This document shows positions 27,320 through 37,617 of a stretch of DNA of 64,000 nt, piece by piece; position 1 is the stretch's first letter, and every line of letters starts with the position of its first letter. The DNA is from an uncultured Pelagibacteraceae bacterium (GTDB lineage Bacteria > Pseudomonadota > Alphaproteobacteria > Pelagibacterales > Pelagibacteraceae). Under the pieces are notes generated by a model. That model saw only the letters and a list, made by a program, of their open reading frames with translations, was not told the DNA's origin and did not search any database. The position numbers were made by a program, and so were the translations under genes. The stretch lies in NCBI GenBank assembly GCA_905618885.1, contig CAJQTC010000005.1:1-64000 (forward strand), written 5' to 3'.

Positions 27320-28648
27320 ATGAATATTTATGCACTTTCTTCTGGCAGAGGGCCTTCTGGAATAGCGATAATTAGACTGTCAGGTAAAGACGCATTAAAT
27401 ATATCAGAATTGATAACTCAAAAAAAAAATTTAAAATCTAAAGAAATAAACCTCTGCAAATTCTACAATCCATCAAACAATACTTTAATAGACGAAGGAT
27501 TGTTATTGTCTTTTCCTTGCCCAAATAGCTTTACAGGTGAGGATTTAGTCGAATTCCACATACACGGCAGTAACGCAGTAATTTCATACTTTTTAAAAGT
27601 GTTATCTGAACAAGATAATTGCAGATTAGCAGAAGCAGGTGAATTTACTAAAATAGCTTTTCAAAACAATAAAGTCGACCTCATCGAAGCTGAAAGTATT
27701 GGCGACTTGATACACTCTGAAACCGAATTACAAAGATTACAAGCTTTAAAGTTAGTACAGGGAAATGCATCAAAGTATTACAACGAACTAAGAGAAAAAC
27801 TTATTAAATCTTTAGCATATATAGAGGCTAAAATTGATTTTGCAGAAGATGATTTACCAGAAAGCGTTTTAAAAGAAGTTCAGAATTCAATTAGAGAAGT
27901 GTACACAGATATAAAAAAAATTCTAAAAAGTCACGACATAGGAGAAAAAATTAGAGATGGATTTAAGGTTTCTATAGTAGGAGAGGTAAATGCTGGAAAG
28001 TCATCACTCCTTAATTTGTTGTCCAAGAGAGATGCAGCAATTGTCTCTGCCGAAAAAGGAACTACCAGGGACGTTATAGAAGTTTATCTAAATATTGATG
28101 GTTATCCAGTTATATTAGCTGATACGGCAGGAATACGAAATTCTGAAAATGAGATCGAAAAAAAAGGAATTTCACTAGCCATTAACAAATCAAAAGAATC
28201 TGATTTAAATTTAATCATGATCGACAATTCCTCTAAAAGTATAGACCCAAAAATTAAAAATTTGATAAACGAAAATTGTATTGTTGTTTTAAATAAATCT
28301 GATGTCGATAGTAAACAAAATCATAATTTCAAGAACGTAGAAATAGTACTAATTTCCGTTAAAAATAATCAAAATATTACCCAGTTAATAACCAAAATCA
28401 AAAAAAATTTAAGCTCTAAATTTACAACATCAAATACTGTTTTGGTAACAAGAGAGAGACACAGAGTTAAACTAATCGACTGCCTAAAAGAAATAGATAA
28501 TTTTCTTAAAAAAGACCAAAACAAGGATATTGAGATGGCAGCAGAAGATCTTAGATTAGCAACCAGACATCTTGGTAGTATAGTTGGAAAAGTAGATGTT
28601 GAAGAAATTCTAGGTTCTATTTTCAAAGATTTCTGTATAGGTAAATAA
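27320..28648 (+). CDS. mnmE: tRNA modification GTPase MnmE
   Basis: A 442-residue GTPase that, with MnmG, forms 5-aminomethyl or carboxymethylaminomethyl uridine at the tRNA wobble position. The N-terminal folate-binding part reads GRGPSGIAIIRLSGKDAL. The inserted G domain has Walker A VGEVNAGKSSLLN near residue 222, the TTRD switch at GTTRDVIEV, DTAGI and NKSD. The protein ends in FCIGK, the conserved C-x-G-K tail with the catalytic cysteine. It lies between rho and mnmG. Confidence 0.97.
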   Translation: MNIYALSSGRGPSGIAIIRLSGKDALNISELITQKKNLKSKEINLCKFYNPSNNTLIDEGLLLSFPCPNSFTGEDLVEFHIHGSNAVISYFLKVLSEQDNCRLAEAGEFTKIAFQNNKVDLIEAESIGDLIHSETELQRLQALKLVQGNASKYYNELREKLIKSLAYIEAKIDFAEDDLPESVLKEVQNSIREVYTDIKKILKSHDIGEKIRDGFKVSIVGEVNAGKSSLLNLLSKRDAAIVSAEKGTTRDVIEVYLNIDGYPVILADTAGIRNSENEIEKKGISLAINKSKESDLNLIMIDNSSKSIDPKIKNLINENCIVVLNKSDVDSKQNHNFKNVEIVLISVKNNQNITQLITKIKKNLSSKFTTSNTVLVTRERHRVKLIDCLKEIDNFLKKDQNKDIEMAAEDLRLATRHLGSIVGKVDVEEILGSIFKDFCIGK

Positions 28649-28695
28649 TTTAAATTAGATCTTGTAAATTTTTTTTAGAGTAATACATTTAGCTA

Positions 28696-30570
28696 ATGAT
28701 TGATAAGAGCTATGATGTAGTAGTTATTGGTGGTGGGCATGCCGGGTGCGAAGCAGCAGCAGCATCTGCCAGAATGAACGTCAATACTGCACTTTTTACA
28801 CATAAAATAGAAACTATAGGAGAGATGTCATGTAATCCAGCTATTGGTGGCTTAGGCAAAGGACATCTTGTAAGAGAAATAGACGCTCTTGATGGTGTAA
28901 TGGGTGTTGTAACTGACAAGTCTGGTATTCAATTTAGACTATTGAACAGAAGCAGAGGTCCAGCCGTAAGAGGACCAAGGACTCAATCAGACAGGGCTCT
29001 TTACAAAATGCATATGCAAAAAATTTTATTAAATTATAAAAACCTAACCGTAGTAGCGGATCCCGTGATTAAGTTTTTGTTTGATAACGAAACTGATAAA
29101 GTTATAGGATTTATCTGTGAGAGTAAAAAAAAAATCTTATGTAAGCAACTTATCTTAACTACTGGCACTTTTTTAAATGGTTTAATACACATTGGTCAAA
29201 AACAAATCCCAGCTGGACGATATGATGAAAAGCCTTCAACAGGTCTAAGTGAACAACTAAAAAAATATAACATTAAACTTGGCAGATTAAAGACAGGAAC
29301 ACCACCACGGCTAGATGGTACAACTATCAATTACGATCAAATAGAAATGCAAGCAGCAGACCCTGACCCTTATTTCTTTTCTTTCTTAACCAATAAGTTG
29401 AGTAATAAACAAATCTCATGTGGCGTTACTCACACTAACAGTGAAGTACATAAAATAATAAATGAAAATATACATCATAGCGCTATGTACTCTGGCAACA
29501 TTAAAGGTGTTGGCCCAAGATATTGCCCGTCTATAGAAGATAAAATAGTAAAATTTAGAGAAAAACAACAACATCAAATTTTTCTTGAGCCTGAAGGATT
29601 AAACGACAATACTGTTTACCCAAATGGTATATCGACCTCACTCCCTGAAGACATTCAGCTTCATTTTTTGAGTAAAATCAAGGGTTTAGAGGAGGTTAAA
29701 ATGGTTAGAGCTGGATATGCAATAGAGTATGATTACGTTGATCCAAGGGAACTAAATTCGACATTAGAGACAAAAAAAATTAAGTCTCTTTTTTTAGCAG
29801 GACAAATAAATGGAACAACGGGGTACGAAGAGGCTGCTGCGCAAGGTTTGATAGCAGGTGTCAATGCTGCATTAAAAATTAAGAATGAGAAAGAATTTAT
29901 ACTAGATAGGTCAGAATCTTATATCGGTGTTATGATCGATGATCTTATTACTAAAGGTGTATCTGAGCCATATAGGATGTTTACATCTAGAGCAGAGTAT
30001 AGACTTTCTCTTCGTGCAGATAATGCAGACCAAAGATTAACACCACTCGGTATTAAAATTGATTTAGTCCAAAAGAATAGGGAAAAGATTTTTTTTGACA
30101 AACAAAAAAAACTAATTTCTGTTTACAACGTATTACAGTCTAAATTAATATCTCCTAATGCAGCTGCTAAATATTCTGTTAAAATAGCAATGGATGGTGT
30201 TAAAAGAAGAGGTATCGAGTTGTTAGCTCTAAAGGATATTACACTTAATAAATTAAGAACAATTTGGGATGATATACCCCAATTTGATAAATCGATAGAT
30301 GATCAAGTAGAAATCGATGCTCATTATTCAGGTTATTTAAAAAGACAAACCCACGACATTGATGCATTCAAAAAAGACGAACTAATAACAATACCATCAG
30401 ACATCAATTATGAAAATTTTAGTGGTCTTTCAAATGAAATCAAATCAAAACTCAGTTTGATAAAACCTCGAACTCTTGGACAGGCTCTAAGAATAGATGG
30501 AGTTACACCAGCAGCAGCAATCATACTCTTAGCTTTTATAAAGAAAAACAGATATAAAGCATCTGCTTAA
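28696..30570 (+). CDS. mnmG: tRNA uridine-5-carboxymethylaminomethyl modification enzyme MnmG
   Basis: The 624-residue FAD- and NADH-binding partner of MnmE (formerly GidA). The FAD loop is [18 protein letters not shown] at residues 11-28, followed by [24 protein letters not shown] and the strongly conserved [31 protein letters not shown]-like [14 protein letters not shown] and [15 protein letters not shown] follow, then the C-terminal MnmE-binding helical domain. The stop overlaps the start of rsmG by one base. Confidence 0.98.
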   Translation: MIDKSYDVVVIGGGHAGCEAAAASARMNVNTALFTHKIETIGEMSCNPAIGGLGKGHLVREIDALDGVMGVVTDKSGIQFRLLNRSRGPAVRGPRTQSDRALYKMHMQKILLNYKNLTVVADPVIKFLFDNETDKVIGFICESKKKILCKQLILTTGTFLNGLIHIGQKQIPAGRYDEKPSTGLSEQLKKYNIKLGRLKTGTPPRLDGTTINYDQIEMQAADPDPYFFSFLTNKLSNKQISCGVTHTNSEVHKIINENIHHSAMYSGNIKGVGPRYCPSIEDKIVKFREKQQHQIFLEPEGLNDNTVYPNGISTSLPEDIQLHFLSKIKGLEEVKMVRAGYAIEYDYVDPRELNSTLETKKIKSLFLAGQINGTTGYEEAAAQGLIAGVNAALKIKNEKEFILDRSESYIGVMIDDLITKGVSEPYRMFTSRAEYRLSLRADNADQRLTPLGIKIDLVQKNREKIFFDKQKKLISVYNVLQSKLISPNAAAKYSVKIAMDGVKRRGIELLALKDITLNKLRTIWDDIPQFDKSIDDQVEIDAHYSGYLKRQTHDIDAFKKDELITIPSDINYENFSGLSNEIKSKLSLIKPRTLGQALRIDGVTPAAAIILLAFIKKNRYKASA

Positions 30571-31193
30571 TGAATGAAAAAGAAGTACAATCAATACTAT
30601 TAAATAAGCTTCAATTTAATCAAGATTCTCTATACAAGCTAGATACATTTTGTAGAGAAGTCATCGAATATAACCTAAAGTTTAATCTTATAGCAAAATC
30701 TACTATAGATAATATATGGGATAGACATGTATTAGATTCGGCCCAATTAGTTAAATTTATTGATTTTAATGACGGATCTAGCTTATCAGACCTAGGTACA
30801 GGTGCCGGATTTCCAGGTATAGTACTTGCAATATTTAACAAAAATCCAAAATTTCACGTGAAATTATATGATAAATCTAGGGTAAAAACCAAGTTTCTTA
30901 TCAATTTATGTGAAAAACTAAATATTCAGGCAGAAATTTACGAAGGCGATTATAGATCACACAAAATAAGTAGTGAGTATGTAGTATCTAGAGCCTTTAA
31001 AAAACTGGAAGAACATATTCGCATTTCACGTGAAATCATTGAATATAGTCACAAGCTTATAATCCTAAAAGGTAGAAATGCTTTATCGGAGATAAAACAA
31101 CTTAACAAAAATTTTAATTACAGTTATAGTCTAGAAAAAAGTATTACTAGCCCAGACTCAAAAATAGTAATAATTAATTTTGAAAAAAAATGA
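30570..31193 (+). CDS. rsmG: 16S rRNA (guanine-527-N7)-methyltransferase RsmG
   Basis: A 207-residue SAM-dependent methyltransferase. The SAM-binding motif is LSDLGTGAGFPGIVLAI near residue 70, preceded by IWDRHVLDSAQLVKF and followed by YDKSRVKTKFLINLC and VVSRAFKKLEEHI. It overlaps mnmG by one base and parA by four. Unusually, two parS-like palindromes lie inside its reading frame, so this gene probably doubles as the centromere-like region of the chromosome. Confidence 0.95.
   Translation: MNEKEVQSILLNKLQFNQDSLYKLDTFCREVIEYNLKFNLIAKSTIDNIWDRHVLDSAQLVKFIDFNDGSSLSDLGTGAGFPGIVLAIFNKNPKFHVKLYDKSRVKTKFLINLCEKLNIQAEIYEGDYRSHKISSEYVVSRAFKKLEEHIRISREIIEYSHKLIILKGRNALSEIKQLNKNFNYSYSLEKSITSPDSKIVIINFEKK
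30850..30865. other. parS: parS-like ParB-binding palindrome 1 (inside rsmG)
   Basis: The site reads AATTTCACGTGAAATT, a perfect 16-base palindrome. The inner 12 bases, TTTCACGTGAAA, are identical to the core of the widespread bacterial parS consensus TGTTTCACGTGAAACA. It is less than 1.2 kb upstream of parB and about 7.4 kb from the origin gap. Binding is inferred from the match. Confidence 0.75.
31022..31037. other. parS: parS-like ParB-binding palindrome 2 (inside rsmG)
   Basis: The site reads CATTTCACGTGAAATC; its inner 14 bases, ATTTCACGTGAAAT, are a perfect palindrome shared with the first site 172 bases upstream. Both keep the TTTCACGTGAAA core of parS. A cluster of two sites immediately before parA is a standard arrangement for origin-proximal centromeres. 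Confidence 0.75.
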
Positions 31194-31978
31194 AAAAAAT
31201 AATTTCAGTTATAAATCAAAAAGGTGGTGTTGGAAAAACTACTACAGTAGTAAACCTATCAACAGCGCTTGCACAACTTGGTAAGAAAATATTAGTAATA
31301 GATTTAGATCCACAAGGAAACGCTACAACCGGGTTGGGAAAATCAAATAACGAAATCGAGAAAAATATTTATAAAGCTATTATAGGTCAATCTGACCTAA
31401 AAAAATGTATACAAAACAGTTGCGTAAAAAACCTTGATATTATTGGCTCAAATGTCAATTTATCTGGGTTAGAGGTCGAAACTGCAAGCAATCCTAATAG
31501 AGCTTTTCTTTTAAAAGAAATTTTAACAGAAAAAAACAAACAACTATTTGATAAATACGATAATATTTTTATTGATTGTCCACCTTCTTTAAGCTTGCTC
31601 ACCGTAATGTCATTAGTTGTCGCTGATGAATTATTGGTTCCGCTACAAACAGAGTTTTTTGCTTTAGAAGGAATTTCGCAATTAGTAAAAACAATCGAAA
31701 GAATTAAAATTAATTTAAATCCTAATTTAGAAATTAGAGGAATTCTACTGACCATGTTTGATAAAAGAAATAAATTATCAACTCAGGTAGATGATGAGGC
31801 TAGAAAGTATTTTAAGGAGAAAGTTTACAAAACTGTAATACCAAGAAACGTAAGATTATCAGAAGCACCCTCCCACGGTGTACCTTGCATTGTTTATGAT
31901 AAAATGTGTCTTGGCAGCCAGTCTTATATCAGTCTCGCCAATGAGTTTATCGAGCAAGGAAATGTAGAGAATATTTGA
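31190..31978 (+). CDS. parA: Chromosome partitioning ATPase ParA
   Basis: A 262-residue deviant-Walker ATPase that moves ParB-parS complexes. The signature VINQKGGVGKTTTVVNLSTALA is at residues 5-26, followed by VIDLDPQGNATTGLG and IDCPPSLSLLTVMSLV. The protein lacks the N-terminal HTH of plasmid type Ia ParA, as expected for a chromosomal Soj/ParA. It overlaps rsmG by four bases and parB by one. Confidence 0.97.
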   Translation: MKKIISVINQKGGVGKTTTVVNLSTALAQLGKKILVIDLDPQGNATTGLGKSNNEIEKNIYKAIIGQSDLKKCIQNSCVKNLDIIGSNVNLSGLEVETASNPNRAFLLKEILTEKNKQLFDKYDNIFIDCPPSLSLLTVMSLVVADELLVPLQTEFFALEGISQLVKTIERIKINLNPNLEIRGILLTMFDKRNKLSTQVDDEARKYFKEKVYKTVIPRNVRLSEAPSHGVPCIVYDKMCLGSQSYISLANEFIEQGNVENI

Positions 31979-32874
31979 TGACAGAAGAAAACAATAAAAA
32001 AGGTTTAGGACGAGGATTGATGTCGTTGTTTGGTGATCAAGCTGATATTTCAACAGATAAGAAAGATTCTTCGCAAAAAACAAAAAGTAACAACCCATAT
32101 TTACTATTACCCATAAGCGATCTAGCACGTAATAGATTTCAACCAAGAAATTTGTTTGATGATAAAAAATTAGAGGAATTAGCACAATCTATAAAAAAAA
32201 ATGGTTTAATACAGCCAATTGCAGTCAGACCGGGTAAAAAAAAAGATGAATACGAAATTATAGCAGGTGAGAGAAGGTGGTTAGCTTCACAAAAAGCAGG
32301 ACTTCACGAAGTACCAGTAGTTGTGCTTAATCTTAATGATACGCAGTCCTTAGAGTTAGCAATTATAGAAAATATCCAAAGAGAAGATCTAAATTCTATC
32401 GAAGAGGCAAAAGGTTATGATCGATTAATGAAAGAATTTAATTACGACCATGAGAAAATTTGTGAGTTTATGGGTAAAAGCAGAAGTCACATTAGTAATA
32501 CACTCAGACTTTTGACTCTACCTAAAGAAATAATAGAATTAGTCAATGAGGGTAAACTTTCGGCTGGGCAAGTAAGACCATTAGTTGGAAGGTTCAATGC
32601 TATCGAGTTAGCTCGTTCAATAATTAAAGATAGGCTTAGTGCGAGATCTATAGAAAATTTAGTAAAAAGAGAAAAAGAAAAAGAAGATGAAAAATTAAAA
32701 CCTCCAAAAAAGACCGATGTTAATATATTGTTGGCTCAGCAAAAAATTGAAAAAAATCTTGGTTTAAACACCAGAATTGTAAGTAAAAAAAATAGTTCTG
32801 GAAAAATAATAATTGAATTTAGTAATCCAGATCAATTTGAAATGTTGTCAAATTTATTAGTTAAAAAGAAATAG
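31978..32874 (+). CDS. parB: Chromosome partitioning CTPase/DNA-binding protein ParB
   Basis: A 298-residue protein from ATG 31978 (TGATG overlap with parA). The N-terminal GLGRGLMSLFGD is the ParA-stimulating region. The CTP-binding part shows FQPRNLFDDKKLEELAQSIKKNGLIQPIAVR, AGERRWLASQKAGLHEVPVVV and AIIENIQREDLNSIEEAKGY. The HTH GKSRSHISNTLRLL binds parS, and the last 60 residues form the dimerisation domain. Its end overlaps the convergent holA by 14 bases. Confidence 0.97.
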   Translation: MTEENNKKGLGRGLMSLFGDQADISTDKKDSSQKTKSNNPYLLLPISDLARNRFQPRNLFDDKKLEELAQSIKKNGLIQPIAVRPGKKKDEYEIIAGERRWLASQKAGLHEVPVVVLNLNDTQSLELAIIENIQREDLNSIEEAKGYDRLMKEFNYDHEKICEFMGKSRSHISNTLRLLTLPKEIIELVNEGKLSAGQVRPLVGRFNAIELARSIIKDRLSARSIENLVKREKEKEDEKLKPPKKTDVNILLAQQKIEKNLGLNTRIVSKKNSSGKIIIEFSNPDQFEMLSNLLVKKK

Positions 32875-33871
32875 AAGAAGCTCTACTGGTGAGTTTAATA
32901 ATAAGATCTTTAATTATAACATCATATCGAAGAAAAGAATTTTTCTTCATCAACATCTCTGTTTCACTAATTTTTATTGCCGATTGTGTTAAACTTTCTA
33001 GACTCCATTTTTTAAGTTGATTAATAACTATGGGTTTGTCCTTCCAAAAAATAGGTGGTCTTACGTTTTCTATAGCATCTTCGTATTTAACATTATTGCC
33101 TTTACTAATCTTAATTATGTCTTTCAGTTTGGCAACTCTATAGTTTAGGCTATTCAAATAAAAAAAACTATCTTCGTTCTGTAGATCTATTTCTGACAAC
33201 AAATTATTAATTTTTTTCTTTTCTCCATTTAGCGCACTGTCTCTAATTTCATCAAAATTACTATTACTTTTGATATTGAGTATTTCTAATATTTCAGTTT
33301 TATTAATTTTTTTTTCCAAAAAAAAACTTTTAATTTTTTTTAGCTCATTTTGAATGAGTACTCGATTCATATTTGAATTAGAAATTATTAAATTAACTAT
33401 TTCACCAGATAATCCGTTAAGGTTTTTCAACTCCTTATTCACGTAAGCAATTAAAGTTCTTTCATTATCTTCATAGCAAGGAAAAATTGCTAACTTTAAA
33501 TTTTTTTCAAACAGATTCCTTAGTTTTGATTTTTTTTCTAAATTCTCAGAAAAAATATAAATTTTAATATTTTTATTCTCCTTTTCTAAACTTTCAAAAA
33601 TTTCTTTATAAATTTTATCTGATGCTTCTTGTATGAAGATTATTTTTTCTTTATTGAAAAGTGATTCATTAATAATGTTTTTATATAAAATATCTTTATT
33701 TTTTAATACTTCATCCTCAAAAAAAACTATTATTTCTGCATTTTCATTTTTGTCTTTTAACTTTTTTTTTATGTCGTTTTTTATTCCATTATTCTGTCCA
33801 TAAATTAAAGTTGCCTGGTAATTTTTTAAAACATCTACATTTTGTTCAACTATATAACTTTTTAGTATCAT
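32861..33871 (-). CDS. holA: DNA polymerase III delta subunit HolA
   Basis: A 336-residue clamp-loader subunit that opens the beta clamp. Similarity is weak, as usual for HolA, but the layout fits: ATLIYGQNNGIKNDIKKKL (residues 20-38), a Rossmann-like N-terminal domain with degenerate nucleotide site, then helices including NRVLIQNELKKIKSF and DSFFYLNSLNYRVAKLKDI near residue 235. The position between parB and lptE/leuS is the conserved alphaproteobacterial one. It overlaps lptE by four bases. Confidence 0.82.
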   Translation of the reverse strand: MILKSYIVEQNVDVLKNYQATLIYGQNNGIKNDIKKKLKDKNENAEIIVFFEDEVLKNKDILYKNIINESLFNKEKIIFIQEASDKIYKEIFESLEKENKNIKIYIFSENLEKKSKLRNLFEKNLKLAIFPCYEDNERTLIAYVNKELKNLNGLSGEIVNLIISNSNMNRVLIQNELKKIKSFFLEKKINKTEILEILNIKSNSNFDEIRDSALNGEKKKINNLLSEIDLQNEDSFFYLNSLNYRVAKLKDIIKISKGNNVKYEDAIENVRPPIFWKDKPIVINQLKKWSLESLTQSAIKISETEMLMKKNSFLRYDVIIKDLIIKLTSRASSISF

Positions 33872-34344
33872 TTATTTCTCATTAATAGTTTTATAAATAG
33901 CGTAATATCATCTGTTAACTGTTGGGTAATAATTTTTATTGTACTTTTTTCTTTTGTAACCGTTTTTGAGTAATCTGATGAGATATCATAATCTCTACTT
34001 CGTATAAATGTCTTTTGTACTATTTTATTATCGTTCAGATTTTTCAAAATTAGCGAGGCAGAAATAGATAAATTATATCTTGTAATTTTACCTGCTATGT
34101 CTTTTATTTTATCGGTCTTTTTTTTCTTTAATACTATTTCAATGTCGTATTTATTTTTTGCCTTACTGTCAGAAATTAGAAGAATGTTATTTTTTAGTTT
34201 ATACGAGATTCGATTATCTCCTGTAATATTAATATTCTGGATATAAATTATATTGTTGTCTCTTTGATTAATCTTTTTAAATCCACATGAATTTAATGTC
34301 AGACACAGAATAAATATGAATATAATTTCAATTTTTTTTTTCAT
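33868..34344 (-). CDS. lptE: LPS-assembly lipoprotein LptE
   Basis: A 158-residue lipoprotein. The signal peptide KKKIEIIFIFILCLTLNSCGF has a lipobox LNSC with the modified cysteine near residue 20. The remainder matches the LptE/RlpB pattern: ISYKLKNNILLI, YDIEIVLKKKK, RYNLSISASLILKN and two C-terminal helices containing DYSKTVTKEKSTIKIITQQLTDDI. LptE plugs LptD in the outer membrane. Gene order (leuS, lptE, holA) is as in most Proteobacteria. Confidence 0.86.
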   Translation of the reverse strand: MKKKIEIIFIFILCLTLNSCGFKKINQRDNNIIYIQNINITGDNRISYKLKNNILLISDSKAKNKYDIEIVLKKKKTDKIKDIAGKITRYNLSISASLILKNLNDNKIVQKTFIRSRDYDISSDYSKTVTKEKSTIKIITQQLTDDITLFIKLLMRNK

Positions 34345-34349
34345 TTTAG

Positions 34350-36872
34350 TTATTTTATAAGATAATTAATTATTCTATTTTTTACAAATATAGTTCTTTG
34401 AATTTTGTTTTTTATTAATTGATCATTAATCTTCTTTATCTTTTTGCATTCATTTATAACATTTTTTTCATTTAAGTCCTTTTTTAGCTCTATGATTTCT
34501 TTTGTTTTTCCATTGATTTGTACAGCAATTTTTATCTTTTCTTCTGGGTTTAATTCACTATTAACTCGTGGCCAGATATTAATATCCTTCGCCTTTAGTT
34601 GTTCCAAACATTCGTGTGCAAGATGAGGTGTAAAAGGTATAAGAATTTTCATTAATTTTGAGAGATTTTTATTTAAGCATTTGTTGCTTATCTCTTCGTT
34701 TATTGATGAATTGAATAAACTATAGATACTATAAATGTTTGCAACTACCACATTTAATTGAAAATTTTTTATTAAGTTGGTTATTTTTAAAATATAATTA
34801 TTGATTTTAATCTCAAAATCTTCACTTTTATTAATCTGAGGATCTTTACGATTAATAATTACGTGGGTTAAATTATAAAGCTTTTGTAAAAACTTATAAG
34901 CTGCATTAACACCTTGGTTAGACCATTGAACATCTTTTTCAGGGGGACTATCAGATAAAATAAACCACCTAACAGCGTCAGCACCGTACGACTTGATCAT
35001 TATTTCAGGGTCAATAACATTTTTTTTTGACTTAGACATTGACTCAGAAGGACCAACAGTAACTTTAGTTTTATCTGCAATCTTTTCAAACTCATTTTTG
35101 TTATTTTTTTCTATTTCTTCTGGATTCAACCATTTACCATCAGTATCTTTATATGTTTCATGACAAACCATACCTTGAGTAAAAAGACCCTTAAATGGTT
35201 CGGTTACATTTATTTTAGGATTATTTTTTTGAACAGCACGCGTGAAAAATCTCGAATAGAGTAAATGTAGAATTGCATGCTCTACGCCACCAATATACTG
35301 GTCAACAGGCATCCAATAATTTAAATCATCAATATTAAATGGCTCCATCTTATTTTTCGGCGAACAAAATCTCATAAAATACCATGAAGAATCTACAAAA
35401 GTATCTAACGTATCCGTTTCTCTAATTGCCGGGCTACCAGTTTTTTTATGAATAGTTTTTTTCCAAGTAGGATGGTTTGCAAGTGGGTTTCCACCTTTCT
35501 TTAAATCAACGTCTACTGGTAATTTTATAGGTAGCTCATTTTTTTCGACAGGAACCACACTACCATTTTCTAAATAAATCATCGGTATAGGGCAGCCCCA
35601 ATATCTTTGTCTTGATACTCCCCAATCTTTTAATCTAAATGAAACTTTTTTTTGACCAATTTTTTTCTTCTCAATTTCATTAATAATTTTTATTTTGGCT
35701 GTTTCTGTGTCTAAGCCATTTAAGAAATCAGAATTAACAAGTAATCCACTTGAGGTGTAGGCTTCTGTAATTTTTTTAAAATTCTTTGGTTTATCTTTAT
35801 TTTCAGCAACAACTTCTATAATTTCTAAGTTATATTTTTTAGCAAAATCTAAATCTCTTTGATCATGCGCTGGACAACCAAAAATAGCTCCGGTTCCGTA
35901 GTCCATTAATACAAAATTTGCTACAAATACTGGAATTTTTTTATCTTTAATAAATGGGTGAACGGCAAATAGATTAGTGTTAAAGCCACTTTTTTCTGCA
36001 ACAGCTAAAGCCTCTTCAGTTGTTCCTACCTTTAAACATTCTTCTTTAAATTTTATGAATTTATTTTCTTTTTCAAATTGAGAACATAAAGGATGATCTA
36101 TTGAAATAGCCAAAAAAGATGCACCAAATATTGTATCAGGCCTTGTTGTAAAGACTTTAATACTCTTATCATCAAGTAATTTGAAATTAATTTCACAACC
36201 TAAAGATTTTCCAATCCAGTTTTTTTGCATTAATTTAACTTTTTCAGGCCACCTATCTAATGTATTAAGATCACTCAATAACTCATTTGCAAATTTTGTA
36301 ATATTAAAAACCCATTGGGATATTTTTTTCCTTTGCACAATTACCCCGGATCGCCAACCTCTACCATTAACTACCTGTTCGTTAGCCAGCACAGTTTGTT
36401 CAACTGGATCCCAGTTTACATAGTTTTCTTTTCTGGACACGTACCCTTTGTTAAAAAATTCAATAAACAACTCTTGTTGATGTTTATAATAATTTTCATC
36501 ACATGTTGATATTTCAAGATCCCAATCAATAGATAAACCCAACATTTTAAGTTGTTTTTTCATTTGAGATATATTTTTTTCCGTCCACTCTTTAGGATGT
36601 AGATTGTTTTCCCTTGCGGCATTCTCAGCAGGTAAACCAAAAGAATCCCAGCCCATGGGATGTAAAACGTTATAACCATTAAGGTACTTAAAACGAGCTA
36701 TAACGTCACCTATTGTATAATTTCTAACGTGACCCATATGAATTTTTCCAGAGGGATAAGGAAACATTTCTAAACAATAAAATTTTGGATTATTTTTTTC
36801 TCTATATAATTTTTTACTTTCAAAAATGGACTGCCACTTTTTTTCAATTAATTGAAAGTTAAGTCGTTCCAT
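34350..36872 (-). CDS. leuS: Leucyl-tRNA synthetase
   Basis: An 840-residue class Ia synthetase. It shows the HIGH-type motif [20 protein letters not shown] near residue 39, the editing (CP1) domain with [12 protein letters not shown] and [16 protein letters not shown], and [10 protein letters not shown]. The KMSKS loop reads SMSKSKKN near residue 615, with serine in place of the first lysine. The C-terminal anticodon-binding and [14 protein letters not shown] domains are present. lptE follows after five bases and the DUF3576 gene lies nine bases upstream. Confidence 0.97.
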   Translation of the reverse strand: MERLNFQLIEKKWQSIFESKKLYREKNNPKFYCLEMFPYPSGKIHMGHVRNYTIGDVIARFKYLNGYNVLHPMGWDSFGLPAENAARENNLHPKEWTEKNISQMKKQLKMLGLSIDWDLEISTCDENYYKHQQELFIEFFNKGYVSRKENYVNWDPVEQTVLANEQVVNGRGWRSGVIVQRKKISQWVFNITKFANELLSDLNTLDRWPEKVKLMQKNWIGKSLGCEINFKLLDDKSIKVFTTRPDTIFGASFLAISIDHPLCSQFEKENKFIKFKEECLKVGTTEEALAVAEKSGFNTNLFAVHPFIKDKKIPVFVANFVLMDYGTGAIFGCPAHDQRDLDFAKKYNLEIIEVVAENKDKPKNFKKITEAYTSSGLLVNSDFLNGLDTETAKIKIINEIEKKKIGQKKVSFRLKDWGVSRQRYWGCPIPMIYLENGSVVPVEKNELPIKLPVDVDLKKGGNPLANHPTWKKTIHKKTGSPAIRETDTLDTFVDSSWYFMRFCSPKNKMEPFNIDDLNYWMPVDQYIGGVEHAILHLLYSRFFTRAVQKNNPKINVTEPFKGLFTQGMVCHETYKDTDGKWLNPEEIEKNNKNEFEKIADKTKVTVGPSESMSKSKKNVIDPEIMIKSYGADAVRWFILSDSPPEKDVQWSNQGVNAAYKFLQKLYNLTHVIINRKDPQINKSEDFEIKINNYILKITNLIKNFQLNVVVANIYSIYSLFNSSINEEISNKCLNKNLSKLMKILIPFTPHLAHECLEQLKAKDINIWPRVNSELNPEEKIKIAVQINGKTKEIIELKKDLNEKNVINECKKIKKINDQLIKNKIQRTIFVKNRIINYLIK

Positions 36873-36881
36873 TTTATAAAA

Positions 36882-37433
36882 TTATTTTTTTTTTTTTAAT
36901 TCAGTCTCTAAATTGGCAGCCTTAGATAGAATAGTTCGATTTAATTCTTCTTTAATTTTGGAGTTAGATACTGAAATTTTACAATTTGAATTAGTTTTAC
37001 ATTTCTTTTTATGTATAATTATTTTTAAACTATCAGATTTTACTTCATTAGATAAAAAACGAACTGTGATTTTTATAGAATCATTAGTTGATGAGTCATT
37101 GTACCAGTCTGTTATTATAATACCTCCCGAGTAATCAACCGTAGTCAAAGGTAAAAAATCTAAAGTTTCTAATGAAGATCGCCACAAAGGATTAGAGGTA
37201 CTAAATTCGTAATTTGTTCCACGGTTGCCTCCTTTTAAAGCACCTTTAAGTGATATGCCTCTTCCTGACTCTACGTTCGCTCTTGCTCGATCACGAGCAT
37301 TTACTGGCGTATCCTTGCTCACTTTGCCTGGTTTCATAAATTTAGGAACCGAACAATTGGTTAATAAATTTAAACATATTAGTGAAAATAAAGTAATACC
37401 AAAGAGTTTAGAGAGATAATTTTTAAATATCAT
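36882..37433 (-). CDS. DUF3576-family lipoprotein
   Basis: A 183-residue protein with a lipoprotein signal: hydrophobic residues 10-25, then LLTNCS with the cysteine at residue 27. The body has the DUF3576 pattern: NPLWRSSLETLDFLPLTTVDYSGGIIITDWYN near residue 80, followed by beta strands with KITVRFLSNE. This family of unknown function is frequent in alphaproteobacteria next to leuS. It is the first gene of the leftward DUF3576-leuS-lptE-holA run and diverges from the porin gene across 184 bases. Confidence 0.85.
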   Translation of the reverse strand: MIFKNYLSKLFGITLFSLICLNLLTNCSVPKFMKPGKVSKDTPVNARDRARANVESGRGISLKGALKGGNRGTNYEFSTSNPLWRSSLETLDFLPLTTVDYSGGIIITDWYNDSSTNDSIKITVRFLSNEVKSDSLKIIIHKKKCKTNSNCKISVSNSKIKEELNRTILSKAANLETELKKKK

Positions 37434-37617
37434 AGATTTATCTTAGTATATGGCCCTTTTTTTTGGCTAAAACAAACAATTTCATGTAATTACTGATGTT
37501 GCATATATATCACATGAGATCATAAAAAACAAGAAAACAGTAGAAATCTAACTAGCTGGTTTTGGTTTGTAGTATAAAAACCCAAGTTAATTTAAATAAA
37601 CTAATAAAAGGAATAAA

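Noticed and set aside
37434-37617. Small RNA or operator upstream of the porin
   Set aside because: The 184 bases show short inverted repeats such as CATGT/ACATG but nothing with a clear stem, T tract or known family; no support beyond a promoter-bearing leader.
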